A DNA stretch of 40,744 nucleotides from Bacteroidales bacterium GP1 (lineage in GTDB: Bacteria; Bacteroidota; Bacteroidia; Bacteroidales; Muribaculaceae). Location of the stretch: NCBI GenBank assembly GCA_001701105.1, contig DAAI01000058.1, positions 101,647 through 142,390 on the forward strand, in the 5' to 3' direction. Position 1 is the stretch's first letter. Each line of letters starts with the position of its first letter. Positions 26,162 through 33,991 of the stretch are shown here, piece by piece. A model generated the notes under the pieces. The model was not told the DNA's origin, searched no databases, and saw only the letters and a program-made list of their open reading frames with translations. Made by a program: the position numbers and the translations under genes.

Positions 26162-26554
26162 ATGGAAGATAAAGACCTCCGTGATTTTTTTGAGTCATTC
26201 GAACCGCCCATAAGTGAAGATTATAAATTCATGACCAGGCTGGAACGTAACCTCGATGCTGTAGAAATAGTCAACCGGAATAATAAAGAATATATGAGAA
26301 GGAATCGGTTGGCTATGATTATATCTTTAATTATTGCCTTTAGTGCCGGATTCTGCTGCGCATTATTGATGCCAACCATCCAAAAATTACTAATCCCTAT
26401 CTTATCAAATATTCATATCACATCTATTACATTATCGTCATGGGAATGTTCGGTAATACTGATTTGGAGTATCACAACCTTGATAATCATATTGCTTTCA
26501 TGGAGTGCATATTCTATTTCATTGGCGTTGATTCCCATTAGAAAAAGGGGTTAA
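26162..26554 (+). CDS. Small membrane protein, candidate anti-sigma factor for module 1
   Basis: The 130-residue protein has a charged cytoplasmic N-terminus (about 1-45, EDKDLRDFFESFEPPIS) and two membrane segments (about 48-75 and 98-122) with a short basic tail. Position directly after an ECF sigma gene and this topology suggest an anti-sigma factor, but no zinc-binding HxxxCxxC motif is present. I take ATG 26162; a TTG start at 26153 would overlap the sigma gene. Function is inferred from context only. Confidence 0.65.
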   Translation: MEDKDLRDFFESFEPPISEDYKFMTRLERNLDAVEIVNRNNKEYMRRNRLAMIISLIIAFSAGFCCALLMPTIQKLLIPILSNIHITSITLSSWECSVILIWSITTLIIILLSWSAYSISLALIPIRKRG

Positions 26555-26608
26555 CATTTTTTGTAAGATATAGGTAATATTTAACTCGGCGTTACAGATA
26601 AAAATCAT

Positions 26609-26616
26609 TAATTTTG
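26609..26616 (+). promoter_or_regulatory. Possible -7 element before the carboxypeptidase-regulatory-like gene
   Basis: TAATTTTG matches the common -7 box of the window but has no convincing -33 partner. If used, transcription begins near 26624, which fits the downstream start codon at 26665 better than any start further upstream. Confidence 0.4.
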
Positions 26617-26664
26617 CAAGCGTATGGACCGATTCTTTTATATAACCCCGGCTCATACTTTGTT

Positions 26665-27882
26665 TTGGTTCGTATATTACTCCTGATACTGATAGTCTCC
26701 ATCTCCGCTTCCGAGGCATTTTCCGGAAGGGTAACATCCGTAATTGTGGATGCTGAAACAGGCGAGCCCCTTGCAATGGCAACTATTTTTAATGCAAAAG
26801 GGAATGTTATTGGCTTTACCGATGATAAGGGTTGTCTCCCTTCTTTAATGGATGAACAATATCCATTGACAATCCGATATATGGGCTATGAATCGGCAAT
26901 CATAAAGAAACCAACAACCCAAGCAATAAGACTTAAAGCGAAATCATACCAGCTTCCGGACATTAAGATAGAAAGTACATCAAATAAAGTAACACATCTT
27001 CTTGGGTATGTTCGGGAATATTCCACCATGATTTCCTGTTATGACACCATCACATTATTCCGGGAAAAAACCGTTGATTTCATGATTCCCAATAAGAATG
27101 TCAAAAGATACAAAGGATGGTTGAGTCCACGAATCCTTTCCACAAAATCGTATTATCATTTTTCAGATGCATATGGATTGGATAGTGTAAGCGATTATTT
27201 CCGCGAACATTTCTCTTGGTCGGACTGGGTGGGTATCATCGATAGGTTGAACATTCCCCGCAAGGTGCTTGAGGATATAGAAATTACATATACTGTCGCC
27301 GGGGAGTATTCTCCTGCTGCGATATGGAAAAGGAATGGAGAAAATCTTCATCTGGATCTGGATATACTTGCGGACTCGATAAATTACAAATGGATTCCCC
27401 GATTATCCTCATTCATCCGATTCAACCGTCAGAATCCGGAGTTTACGAAGCTATATGTCAGATATGATTTCTCCAACGTCACGGGTTCCACTGTATACGC
27501 CGACAACATTGGCAGAATCTCATTCAATATAGAGACCAATGGCCGTGGACGAAAATTATTCAGGGTTTTCGGTAAGGATGAGCCATATAAGGTTAATACC
27601 TATGCGGAAGTGTATATAACGGATAAGGAATATCTGAGTGTTAGTGCTGCAAAAAAGTGGGAGAAGAGACATATTTCATCGGAAGAAACAGGCATAATTG
27701 CTCCGTCGGACGCTCCCGAGCTTCATGCTTCAATAAAAGAGCTGATAGCGCGCGTTGACGATATAGATAAAGAGGGAATAAGAATAAATCAGGAAATAGA
27801 TTCCCGGATTGGTAATCAAAAAACCATTCTTGCTAAACCTAAAAATGTGTTTGAAAAGATTCTACGGGTAATCAAACATTGA
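26665..27882 (+). CDS. Carboxypeptidase-regulatory-like domain protein, secreted
   Basis: The N-terminus (VRILLLILIVSISASEAFSG) is a signal peptide. It is followed by a carboxypeptidase-regulatory-like beta domain (SVIVDAETGEPLAMATIFN; IRYMGYESAII), and then about 300 residues I do not recognise. They are charged, with aromatic segments, and end in a Lys/Ile-rich helix. No ATG lies in frame before the signal peptide. The best start is TTG 26665 (405 residues). A separate ATG at 26624 opens a 20-codon frame that overlaps it. The frame extends back to TTG 26614, which lies in the -7 box. It is the last gene of the module 1 cluster and may be a sigma target. Confidence 0.75.
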   Translation: MVRILLLILIVSISASEAFSGRVTSVIVDAETGEPLAMATIFNAKGNVIGFTDDKGCLPSLMDEQYPLTIRYMGYESAIIKKPTTQAIRLKAKSYQLPDIKIESTSNKVTHLLGYVREYSTMISCYDTITLFREKTVDFMIPNKNVKRYKGWLSPRILSTKSYYHFSDAYGLDSVSDYFREHFSWSDWVGIIDRLNIPRKVLEDIEITYTVAGEYSPAAIWKRNGENLHLDLDILADSINYKWIPRLSSFIRFNRQNPEFTKLYVRYDFSNVTGSTVYADNIGRISFNIETNGRGRKLFRVFGKDEPYKVNTYAEVYITDKEYLSVSAAKKWEKRHISSEETGIIAPSDAPELHASIKELIARVDDIDKEGIRINQEIDSRIGNQKTILAKPKNVFEKILRVIKH

Positions 27883-27897
27883 GATTAGATGTATAGT

Positions 27898-28848
27898 TCA
27901 TTTGGAAGTTGCTTCATTAATATCGATCAAACCATTAATGATAGCGAAAATTGTCAGGCCGGCAGGAGAATGGATTTCAAGTTTGGCGGCAATATTACGC
28001 CGGTAGGTAGTGACGGTATGCACCGAGATATATAATTTTGCGGCAATCTCCTTATTAGATAGCCCTTTAGCCACATATCCTATGATCTCTTTCTCTCTCT
28101 CCGTGAGACTTTTGATATTATTGTTGTCGCCCTCATTCTTTTTCTCCGACTCTTGCTTGTCGATTTCTTTAATCTTCAGCTTCTTTTCCAAGCGTTCCAC
28201 TGCCGGGGTAAAAAGCATATTTTCCACTTCGCAATGTTGGCGCAATGCTTTCCCGCAATTGATAATGCCGGTTAATGCGGATGTTATCAACTCATTCCCC
28301 TTTACATGGTAATGTCGGATAAAAACGTCTTTTAAGGCATTTAATTTATCTGTCAGACTGTCATGGATAGCAGAGTATTCAGAGATTCGGAAATCCGACG
28401 GAATGTTTCCGGATTGCAAGTCATCCACATATCTGAACACGATATTGTTCTCGTATGTCATGTGGCGTCTTACTTCCTCAACATAGTCATCAAAAAAACG
28501 CAGGAGCAAAAAAGTCACATCATTAATATCTTCCTTACTTATGGCCTCGATAAGAGTAAGCCTTATTGAAGGAAGCACATAATCAAGGAAATGAACATGA
28601 GCGTTGCGGAGATATTTCATTAAGGATGATAGGGATATAGCATATGAAGAAAACTCGTTTCCTGATATGAGATTGCAGACTGCAAGAAAAGAAGAAGTAT
28701 CAACATTATCCTCCCGGCATACATCCGCAACATTCTTATCTCCAAAACCATAGGAGATACCGAATCGGGTGAGTGTATCCAATAATTCCGGATTGTCTTC
28801 TATGACAGATCTTAGTTTCCATTCCGGCGAATAATACGAAGTTCCCAT
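27898..28848 (-). CDS. RIC/hemerythrin-like di-iron domain fused to LuxR-type HTH (putative redox-responsive regulator)
   Basis: The 316-residue protein has three parts. Residues about 8-62 resemble the ScdA/RIC N-terminal domain, but the usual Cys-Cys pair is GF (GISYGFGD). Residues about 78-220 form a hemerythrin four-helix bundle with potential Fe ligands H84 (or H86), H129, E133, H162, H205 and E209, a layout very close to the E. coli YtfE/RIC ligands. Residues about 246-312 are a LuxR/GerE helix-turn-helix (LTEREKEIIGYVAKGLSNKE, IAAKLYISVHTVTTYRRNI). A charged linker (222-245) joins them. YtfE-type proteins act on iron-sulfur centres under NO or oxidative stress. The fusion suggests the di-iron site gates DNA binding. 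Confidence 0.88.
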   Translation of the reverse strand: MGTSYYSPEWKLRSVIEDNPELLDTLTRFGISYGFGDKNVADVCREDNVDTSSFLAVCNLISGNEFSSYAISLSSLMKYLRNAHVHFLDYVLPSIRLTLIEAISKEDINDVTFLLLRFFDDYVEEVRRHMTYENNIVFRYVDDLQSGNIPSDFRISEYSAIHDSLTDKLNALKDVFIRHYHVKGNELITSALTGIINCGKALRQHCEVENMLFTPAVERLEKKLKIKEIDKQESEKKNEGDNNNIKSLTEREKEIIGYVAKGLSNKEIAAKLYISVHTVTTYRRNIAAKLEIHSPAGLTIFAIINGLIDINEATSK

Positions 28849-28885
28849 ATTCCTTAAATAAAATTACTCTCTGTGTTATCCTTTG

Positions 28886-28916
28886 CAAAATTAGATATTA
28901 TAATCATTTTCTACAA
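28886..28916 (-). promoter_or_regulatory. Promoter of the hemerythrin-LuxR gene
   Basis: Minus strand: TTG (28914-28916), 20 bases, TAATTTTG (28886-28893). The predicted leader is about 30 bases. It lies at one end of the roughly 300-base divergent interval. Confidence 0.7.
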
Positions 28917-28935
28917 TACCCGGATATGAGTATTC

Positions 28936-29045
28936 CGATGTATTATACCAGTTTATTTATCTCATATTTGAGTATTTTAATTATCATTCCGCTGCATGAA
29001 GGAATTCTATTAATCTTTAATCCCGGGTTATTTCGATGTATTATA
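28936..29045. repeat. Direct and inverted repeats in the divergent hemerythrin-LuxR / esterase interval
   Basis: CGATGTATTATA occurs twice in the same orientation (28936-28947 and 29034-29045). Between them lies an interrupted inverted repeat: TTAAT and ATTCC (28977-28990) mirrored by GGAAT and ATTAA (29001-29013). Related ATATGAGTATT and ATTTGAGTATT words occur at about 28924-28934 and 28965-28976. The placement upstream of both divergent genes suggests regulator sites. I see no coding potential in 28849-29146. Confidence 0.45.
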
Positions 29046-29102
29046 TTCTCTGCAAATCTCAATAAATTGTCATAGCATTATGCAATTGTTTCATATTTTC
29101 AT

Positions 29103-29110
29103 TAATTTTG
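29103..29110 (+). promoter_or_regulatory. -7 promoter element of the esterase gene
   Basis: TAATTTTG lies 36 bases before the ATG of the esterase gene. No TTG is at 19-20 bases upstream; the nearest is too close, at 14 bases. The weak -33 is compatible with activator-dependent expression from the divergent interval. Confidence 0.45.
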
Positions 29111-29146
29111 TGAGATAATCATAATCAACATTAAATCGACTTTATT

Positions 29147-30553
29147 ATGAAAATCAAAACGATTTCCCTGCTAATGCTAACTATATGCGCCATACTATCT
29201 TATGGTGCGGAATATGACAATCAGAGAACAATAACGGTAGATGGTCGTCAACGTACGTATATTCTCTATGTCCCCGATAATCATTCCGGGCAAGCACCAT
29301 TGGTGATTTCATTGCATGGCGCGAGTGGGCATGCAACCGATAGAAGCCCGTTCAGGATGTCGGTTGCCGATTCAGAAGGATGTATCGTGGCTTATCCTCA
29401 AGGAGAGAATCAGAATTTCGGGCCTTTTGGCACGGTTCCGGGATGGGATGCCACCGGAGAGGAGAACATCGACATCCGGTTCTTCAAAGCTATAATTGAA
29501 GACATTGCTGCATTTAAGAGTATCGACCGGAATAGAATATATCTATGTGGATTTTCAAATGGAGGCATGATGACTTATGCAGCCGCTCAAGTCGCACCGG
29601 ATGTTTTTGCCGCTTTTGCGTCTATCAGTGGTTTCCCCCTTAATGAGTTCCATCATCGGCATACCGGTGCGCGACCTGTGCCGTTTCTACATATCCATGG
29701 CAAGAGTGATGATTTCGTGAAATATTCACTGATGCCGATAATCCGTGACAATATGGTGTCACGGAATGCAGCCAGTCCTGTACCAGTGAAAAGCGGTATC
29801 GCAGGAACATACGACCGCTCGGATTATCCTGCACTTGATGATAGAGAGGGCTTTCCATATGTATTTATTGAAGTTTACGGAATGTGGCACGCGGATTATA
29901 CCGATCGCACGGCAGAAGGAAGTTCGGCACAGACAATGTGGAATTTTATGAAGCAATTTACGCTGGACTCTCCATGCGATCGTACGTTGAAATGGAAATT
30001 AAACCTCGACACCGATGGTTTTGATCCGTCGCTTCATGGCTGGAAAGTGGATGCGGATAAGAAACGTTTCGACTATGGCACGGCCAAATTACCTAATAAT
30101 GCAGATAATAATGTGTATGGCACCCTGCAGTTTGAAAAAGGTAATTATTCATTAAGGATGCGGGCTGAAGGATCGGAAAATCGCCGCATATATGTTAAGA
30201 TTGAAAAGATGGATGGTACTCCTATATTTTGTAAAGCCTCACTTCTCACTAAAGATGTTGTAATGCCCTTTACTATTGATGATTATTCCGAATGCAGGAT
30301 GATTATTGTTAAAGACAATGCAGATGATAAATTCAGATATATGTCTATCCACTCGGAAGAGGGAATAGTGCCGGAAGCCAATTGCTATGATTCTTTGCTA
30401 CCGGGAGAAGGGGGTGTGAATGTCATCTCTACTGATCAATCCTCAAAAGGAGCATTGGTATATGATTTGACCGGACAACAAGTAAATTTTTGCACTAAGG
30501 CCGGAATTTATATATCCAACGGACGTAAATTCATTCAAAATAATCGGCATTAA
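29147..30553 (+). CDS. Secreted CE1/PHB-depolymerase-like esterase with C-terminal sorting-like tail
   Basis: Alpha/beta hydrolase of the LpqC/feruloyl-esterase/PHB-depolymerase type. It has a signal peptide (1-20). Key sites are LVISLHGASGHATD (oxyanion region), nucleophile Ser137 in GFSNGG, HGKSDDFVKY (acid Asp region) and GMWHADYT (catalytic His). The hydrolase ends at about residue 275. A beta-rich domain (about 280-420) follows, and then a tail VYDLTGQQVN...AGIYISNGRK like that of the CotH-like protein at 5007-6683. Substrate is probably an ester in polysaccharide or polyester; unknown. The stop overlaps the convergent antiporter stop by four bases. Confidence 0.88.
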   Translation: MKIKTISLLMLTICAILSYGAEYDNQRTITVDGRQRTYILYVPDNHSGQAPLVISLHGASGHATDRSPFRMSVADSEGCIVAYPQGENQNFGPFGTVPGWDATGEENIDIRFFKAIIEDIAAFKSIDRNRIYLCGFSNGGMMTYAAAQVAPDVFAAFASISGFPLNEFHHRHTGARPVPFLHIHGKSDDFVKYSLMPIIRDNMVSRNAASPVPVKSGIAGTYDRSDYPALDDREGFPYVFIEVYGMWHADYTDRTAEGSSAQTMWNFMKQFTLDSPCDRTLKWKLNLDTDGFDPSLHGWKVDADKKRFDYGTAKLPNNADNNVYGTLQFEKGNYSLRMRAEGSENRRIYVKIEKMDGTPIFCKASLLTKDVVMPFTIDDYSECRMIIVKDNADDKFRYMSIHSEEGIVPEANCYDSLLPGEGGVNVISTDQSSKGALVYDLTGQQVNFCTKAGIYISNGRKFIQNNRH

Positions 30554-31533
30554 TGCAGTCCGGTAATAATTTGATAAGCCATATAGGCAATATAACATAG
30601 GAACAGGACGGCACCTTCCCAGCGTTGGATTATTCTATTTCCGAATTTCCATCCGAAAATCCAGAATAGTATAGGAGCAATCGTCATTACAAGGAGGTCG
30701 GTCAATGTAATGCCATTAAAGGGGAGGGGAGTGACGGATGCTGTGAGGCCAAGCACAAGCAAGATATTGAAGATATTGCTGCCAATCACATTACCGACGG
30801 CTATTCCCGGCTTCCCCTTTATGGCGGCCACGATAGATGTGGCAAGTTCAGGAAGCGAGGTCCCGGCGGCAACGATTGTGAGTCCAATCAGAGCCTCGCT
30901 CATTCCTAAAGCCGCCGCAATCCCGGAGGCTCCTGCAACAAATCTATCGCCTCCATATATCAAGGCTCCAAGTCCAATCAATACGAGTAATGATGCTTTC
31001 CAGATCTTCATCTTTGGCTTTGAGGCCGCTTCTTCAGCAATGGGATCTTTGTTTGTCCCCTCCGTCATTGCCCTTTCAAAAGTATGTCTCATAAAGATGA
31101 TGAAGAATAATAACAATAAAATGCCATCGGGCCGGCTTACAATTCGCTCCATTCCCGATCCGAGTTCAGGACCCAGTCCAATTGCGAGTAACGCTACGGA
31201 TGATAAAATTACGAGTGGCAATTCCGTTGACATTATTGAATTTTCAATATGAATAGGCCTGATCATTGCCACAATACCTATAATCACAAGAACGTTGAAT
31301 ATGTTGCTGCCCACTACGTTGCCGATAGCGAGACCCGCAGATCCTTGAAAGGCAGAGATCAGGCTTATGCTTAATTCCGGTGCCGATGTACCAAACGCCA
31401 CGACCGTAAGACCGATTATAAGGTCGCTTACTCCCCATTTGGACGCAATCGCCGATGCTCCGTCAGTAAGCCAATTGGCACCACCTAATATCAATACGAG
31501 GCCTAACAATAGCCAAAAAATATTCATTATCAT
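30550..31533 (-). CDS. Calcium/sodium antiporter (YrbG/CaCA family)
   Basis: The 327-residue inner-membrane exchanger has about ten membrane helices and two inverted alpha repeats. They are FGTSAPELSISLISA, then GNVVGSNIFN, in the first half, and AGTSLPELATSIVAA, then GNVIGSNIFN, in the second. The GTS-PE and GSNIFN motifs hold the ion-binding acidic and polar residues. It probably extrudes Ca2+ in exchange for Na+ (or K+-dependent). It lies 26 bases after pncB and is likely co-transcribed with it. Confidence 0.93.
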   Translation of the reverse strand: MIMNIFWLLLGLVLILGGANWLTDGASAIASKWGVSDLIIGLTVVAFGTSAPELSISLISAFQGSAGLAIGNVVGSNIFNVLVIIGIVAMIRPIHIENSIMSTELPLVILSSVALLAIGLGPELGSGMERIVSRPDGILLLLFFIIFMRHTFERAMTEGTNKDPIAEEAASKPKMKIWKASLLVLIGLGALIYGGDRFVAGASGIAAALGMSEALIGLTIVAAGTSLPELATSIVAAIKGKPGIAVGNVIGSNIFNILLVLGLTASVTPLPFNGITLTDLLVMTIAPILFWIFGWKFGNRIIQRWEGAVLFLCYIAYMAYQIITGLH

Positions 31534-31559
31534 AGGCTTGCGTATTCCAATAAAAGTAA

Positions 31560-32762
31560 TCAGTCCAAATGTAATAATTTGCGGAAAATGCTTACAGTTT
31601 CCGGATTGCCCGTATATTTACCTTTGTCTTCTGATAATTTACAGGTAGGGCAATAGAAAGGCCATGATTCTGTGATTTTGACAGCCAGCAGCTTTACTAC
31701 GATATTCATTGGCTTGATACCGGGAAAATCGTTAGTGAAATGGGTGCCAATTCCGAACGAGGGGATGCACTTACCTTGTGCGTATCTATTGATTTTAATA
31801 GCCTCATCCACATTCAGGCCATTGCTGAAGATAATCTGCTTTGCGGTTGGATCGATATTAAGCGATCTATATTTCTCAATAATCTTATCAAGTTGCTCAT
31901 AATTATCGCCGCTATCTATACGAAGCCCTTTAAACAAATTGGCATAATCTTCCGAAAAGTTGAGGCTGAATATTCTCCAGCCGTAGGTGTCGTAGAGGAA
32001 TGTTCCGAGTGCCCCCCGATATGTATTTGCCCAGACTTTCATGGCAAGGTAATTCGCCATCTGAGGCCCGTAAATTCCGGCAATGGCACAAATAAGTTCG
32101 TGAGCCATGGTGCCGATGGGTGTCAGGTCGTACTTCATTGCGAAGTACACATTGCTCGTGCCCACGAATCTTCCATGCCCCGTAGTATTGTTCTGACAAT
32201 CGCTCATTGCCCTGATTGCAGTATCTTGAGCTTTAAACGAGGCACGGCGGCGCGTACCGAAGTCGCTGAAGGTGCAGTCGTTCTCTATCAACCTTGAGGC
32301 TTTGTGATAAGATCGTTCATAATATTTGTCATAATCCAGCTTGGCTGATTCGCCGGTCATCATATAATATAATTCTGAAATTATGGCCAACACTTTTACT
32401 TCAAGCATGATCGTGTCGCTCCAATATCCTTCGAATTCTACATCCAGATGCCCTTCCTCGTCCTGGAAGACAGTAACCCATCGGCTATCGTATCGGAATC
32501 CTTGCAGATATTTGCAGAACCAAGCCGGGATATAACTGCATTTACGACGGAAGAAATCTATTTCCTCATCAGAAATAACGATACTCTCAAGAGCTTTCAC
32601 CTGATGTCGCAATTCCTCGGCGAAGCCGGGGGGATAGATGGTATTATTTCGGTCGTTGAACTTATATTTCACCTGCGTGCGTGGATAATTGTCAATAACT
32701 GCGCAGCACATTGTGAATTTATATAAATCGTCGTCGGTGAAATGTGTTATTATCTGATTCAT
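31560..32762 (-). CDS. pncB: Nicotinate phosphoribosyltransferase
   Basis: First enzyme of the Preiss-Handler pathway: nicotinate + PRPP (+ ATP) to nicotinate mononucleotide. The 400-residue length is typical. Recognisable are TDDDLYKFTMCCAV, FGTRRRASFKAQD, GTSNVYFAMKYDLTPIGTMAHE (with the conserved, probably phosphorylated His in TMAHE) and RIDSGDNYEQL. With nadE at 21043 in the same window, it supports NAD synthesis from nicotinate. The 150-base region upstream has no consensus promoter that I can defend. Confidence 0.95.
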   Translation of the reverse strand: MNQIITHFTDDDLYKFTMCCAVIDNYPRTQVKYKFNDRNNTIYPPGFAEELRHQVKALESIVISDEEIDFFRRKCSYIPAWFCKYLQGFRYDSRWVTVFQDEEGHLDVEFEGYWSDTIMLEVKVLAIISELYYMMTGESAKLDYDKYYERSYHKASRLIENDCTFSDFGTRRRASFKAQDTAIRAMSDCQNNTTGHGRFVGTSNVYFAMKYDLTPIGTMAHELICAIAGIYGPQMANYLAMKVWANTYRGALGTFLYDTYGWRIFSLNFSEDYANLFKGLRIDSGDNYEQLDKIIEKYRSLNIDPTAKQIIFSNGLNVDEAIKINRYAQGKCIPSFGIGTHFTNDFPGIKPMNIVVKLLAVKITESWPFYCPTCKLSEDKGKYTGNPETVSIFRKLLHLD

Positions 32763-32910
32763 GGCATTGGGTCTTTATTGCAAAACGTCTCATATCGATA
32801 ATATGTTTAAAAAATCTTAATATCTTCTGCATATTCTGTCCGCACAAAAAGTGATTTGAGATGTTAATAATATGAAGGGCTATCAAAGGCCCATATAAAC
32901 CGATTCTACT

Positions 32911-33831
32911 ATGAAAGCACAACAGATAAAAAGAGACATAGTTACATTGGATTTCAAACCGGTAAAGGATGAAGATATACCGCTATTGGTAAGACGTCTG
33001 CGTGATTTTAAATCCCGTAGCTGTGATTATTCTGTAGGTGGCATCCTTCTATGGAGCCGAATGTTTAATTACACATATACAATACATGAAAATTCATTAT
33101 TATTGAAGGGGGAAGATCCGGCAACAGGTGCATTGCTTTATTATAAGCCTGTGGGAAATATGCCACTCCAGACTGCTATCTATCTATTCAGGCAGGATGC
33201 GAATGGGCGGGAAGCATATCTTGTGGATTATACCGAAGATTTAGAGATAGAAGATAAAGAGCAAGTGGAGGGAGTGCGTCAGTCACCGGCACTCAGACGT
33301 CGAGATTGGGATGAATACCTTTATGACGCCTCGAAGTTTCTCGGGTTTCCGGGTAAAAAGATGGAAAAAAAGAGAAACCATCTAAATTATTTCAAAAATC
33401 ATTATGACGATAAGGAAATAATTGAGATTACTTCCGAAAATGCAGGAGAAATTGCAGCGTTCTCAAAATCGCTCGATGAATTGCATCCCGACGACAATGG
33501 ATTCGAGCATGAAAATTCCGAGTGTATCCGGATGCTTGGCCATATAGAAGAAACTCCGATGTTTGGAGTAGCCGTGAGAATAGGGGGAAAGATAGTAGGC
33601 TACGCTTTTGGAGAAGTTATCGGCGATACCTTGTTTGAACACGCAGAAAAGGGAGATTACTCCATACGCGGAATATATCAATTCCTTGCATCTGAAATGG
33701 CGGCCAGGGCTGCATTAAGAGGAGCCTCATATATTAATAGAGAAGACGACATGGGTTCCGAAGATCTGAGGAAAAGCAAATTGTCGTATCATCCTTCAAT
33801 GATGATAAAGAAAACTCTTTATCCGATATGA
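32911..33831 (+). CDS. DUF2156 protein (phosphatidylglycerol lysyltransferase C-terminal-like, GNAT fold)
   Basis: The 306-residue soluble protein carries two GNAT-like halves. Marks are DYSVGGILLWSRMFNYTYTI, LVDYTEDLEIEDKEQVEG, FPGKKMEKKRNHLNYF and YINREDDMGSEDLRKSKLSYHP. It resembles the cytoplasmic domain of MprF-type aminoacyl transferases without the membrane domain. Stand-alone Bacteroidales members are annotated only as DUF2156, and their substrate is unknown. It is transcribed divergently from pncB. Confidence 0.85.
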   Translation: MKAQQIKRDIVTLDFKPVKDEDIPLLVRRLRDFKSRSCDYSVGGILLWSRMFNYTYTIHENSLLLKGEDPATGALLYYKPVGNMPLQTAIYLFRQDANGREAYLVDYTEDLEIEDKEQVEGVRQSPALRRRDWDEYLYDASKFLGFPGKKMEKKRNHLNYFKNHYDDKEIIEITSENAGEIAAFSKSLDELHPDDNGFEHENSECIRMLGHIEETPMFGVAVRIGGKIVGYAFGEVIGDTLFEHAEKGDYSIRGIYQFLASEMAARAALRGASYINREDDMGSEDLRKSKLSYHPSMMIKKTLYPI

Positions 33832-33925
33832 TCTTGATGATAATAAGACGTCAAAATGGCTTGAATTTACTTTGCGGTAAAATGGCAATTAGCGAAGAAG
33901 TTTTTTCATAAACTCCATTTTTATC

Positions 33926-33956
33926 ATTGAAATTCAAACTTTATTTTGTAAATTTG
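33926..33956 (+). promoter_or_regulatory. Bacteroidetes-type promoter of the mannosyltransferase-like gene
   Basis: ATTG (33926-33929), 19 bases, TAAATTTG (33949-33956), 35 bases before the ATG. The spacing and -7 box match the consensus. Confidence 0.7.
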
Positions 33957-33991
33957 CATCGCTATAACCACCTTATTAACTGCCATGCCCT

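Noticed and set aside
30710..31252. Open frame of 180 codons opposite the antiporter gene
   Set aside because: Antisense to conserved GTS-PE and GSNIFN motifs; no domain or promoter.
31740..32297. Open frame of 185 codons opposite pncB
   Set aside because: Antisense to the conserved pncB catalytic region.
32877..32892. GGGC-TATCAAAG-GCCC inverted repeat between pncB and the DUF2156 gene
   Set aside because: Only four paired bases and not near a clear promoter; too weak to call an NAD-related operator.
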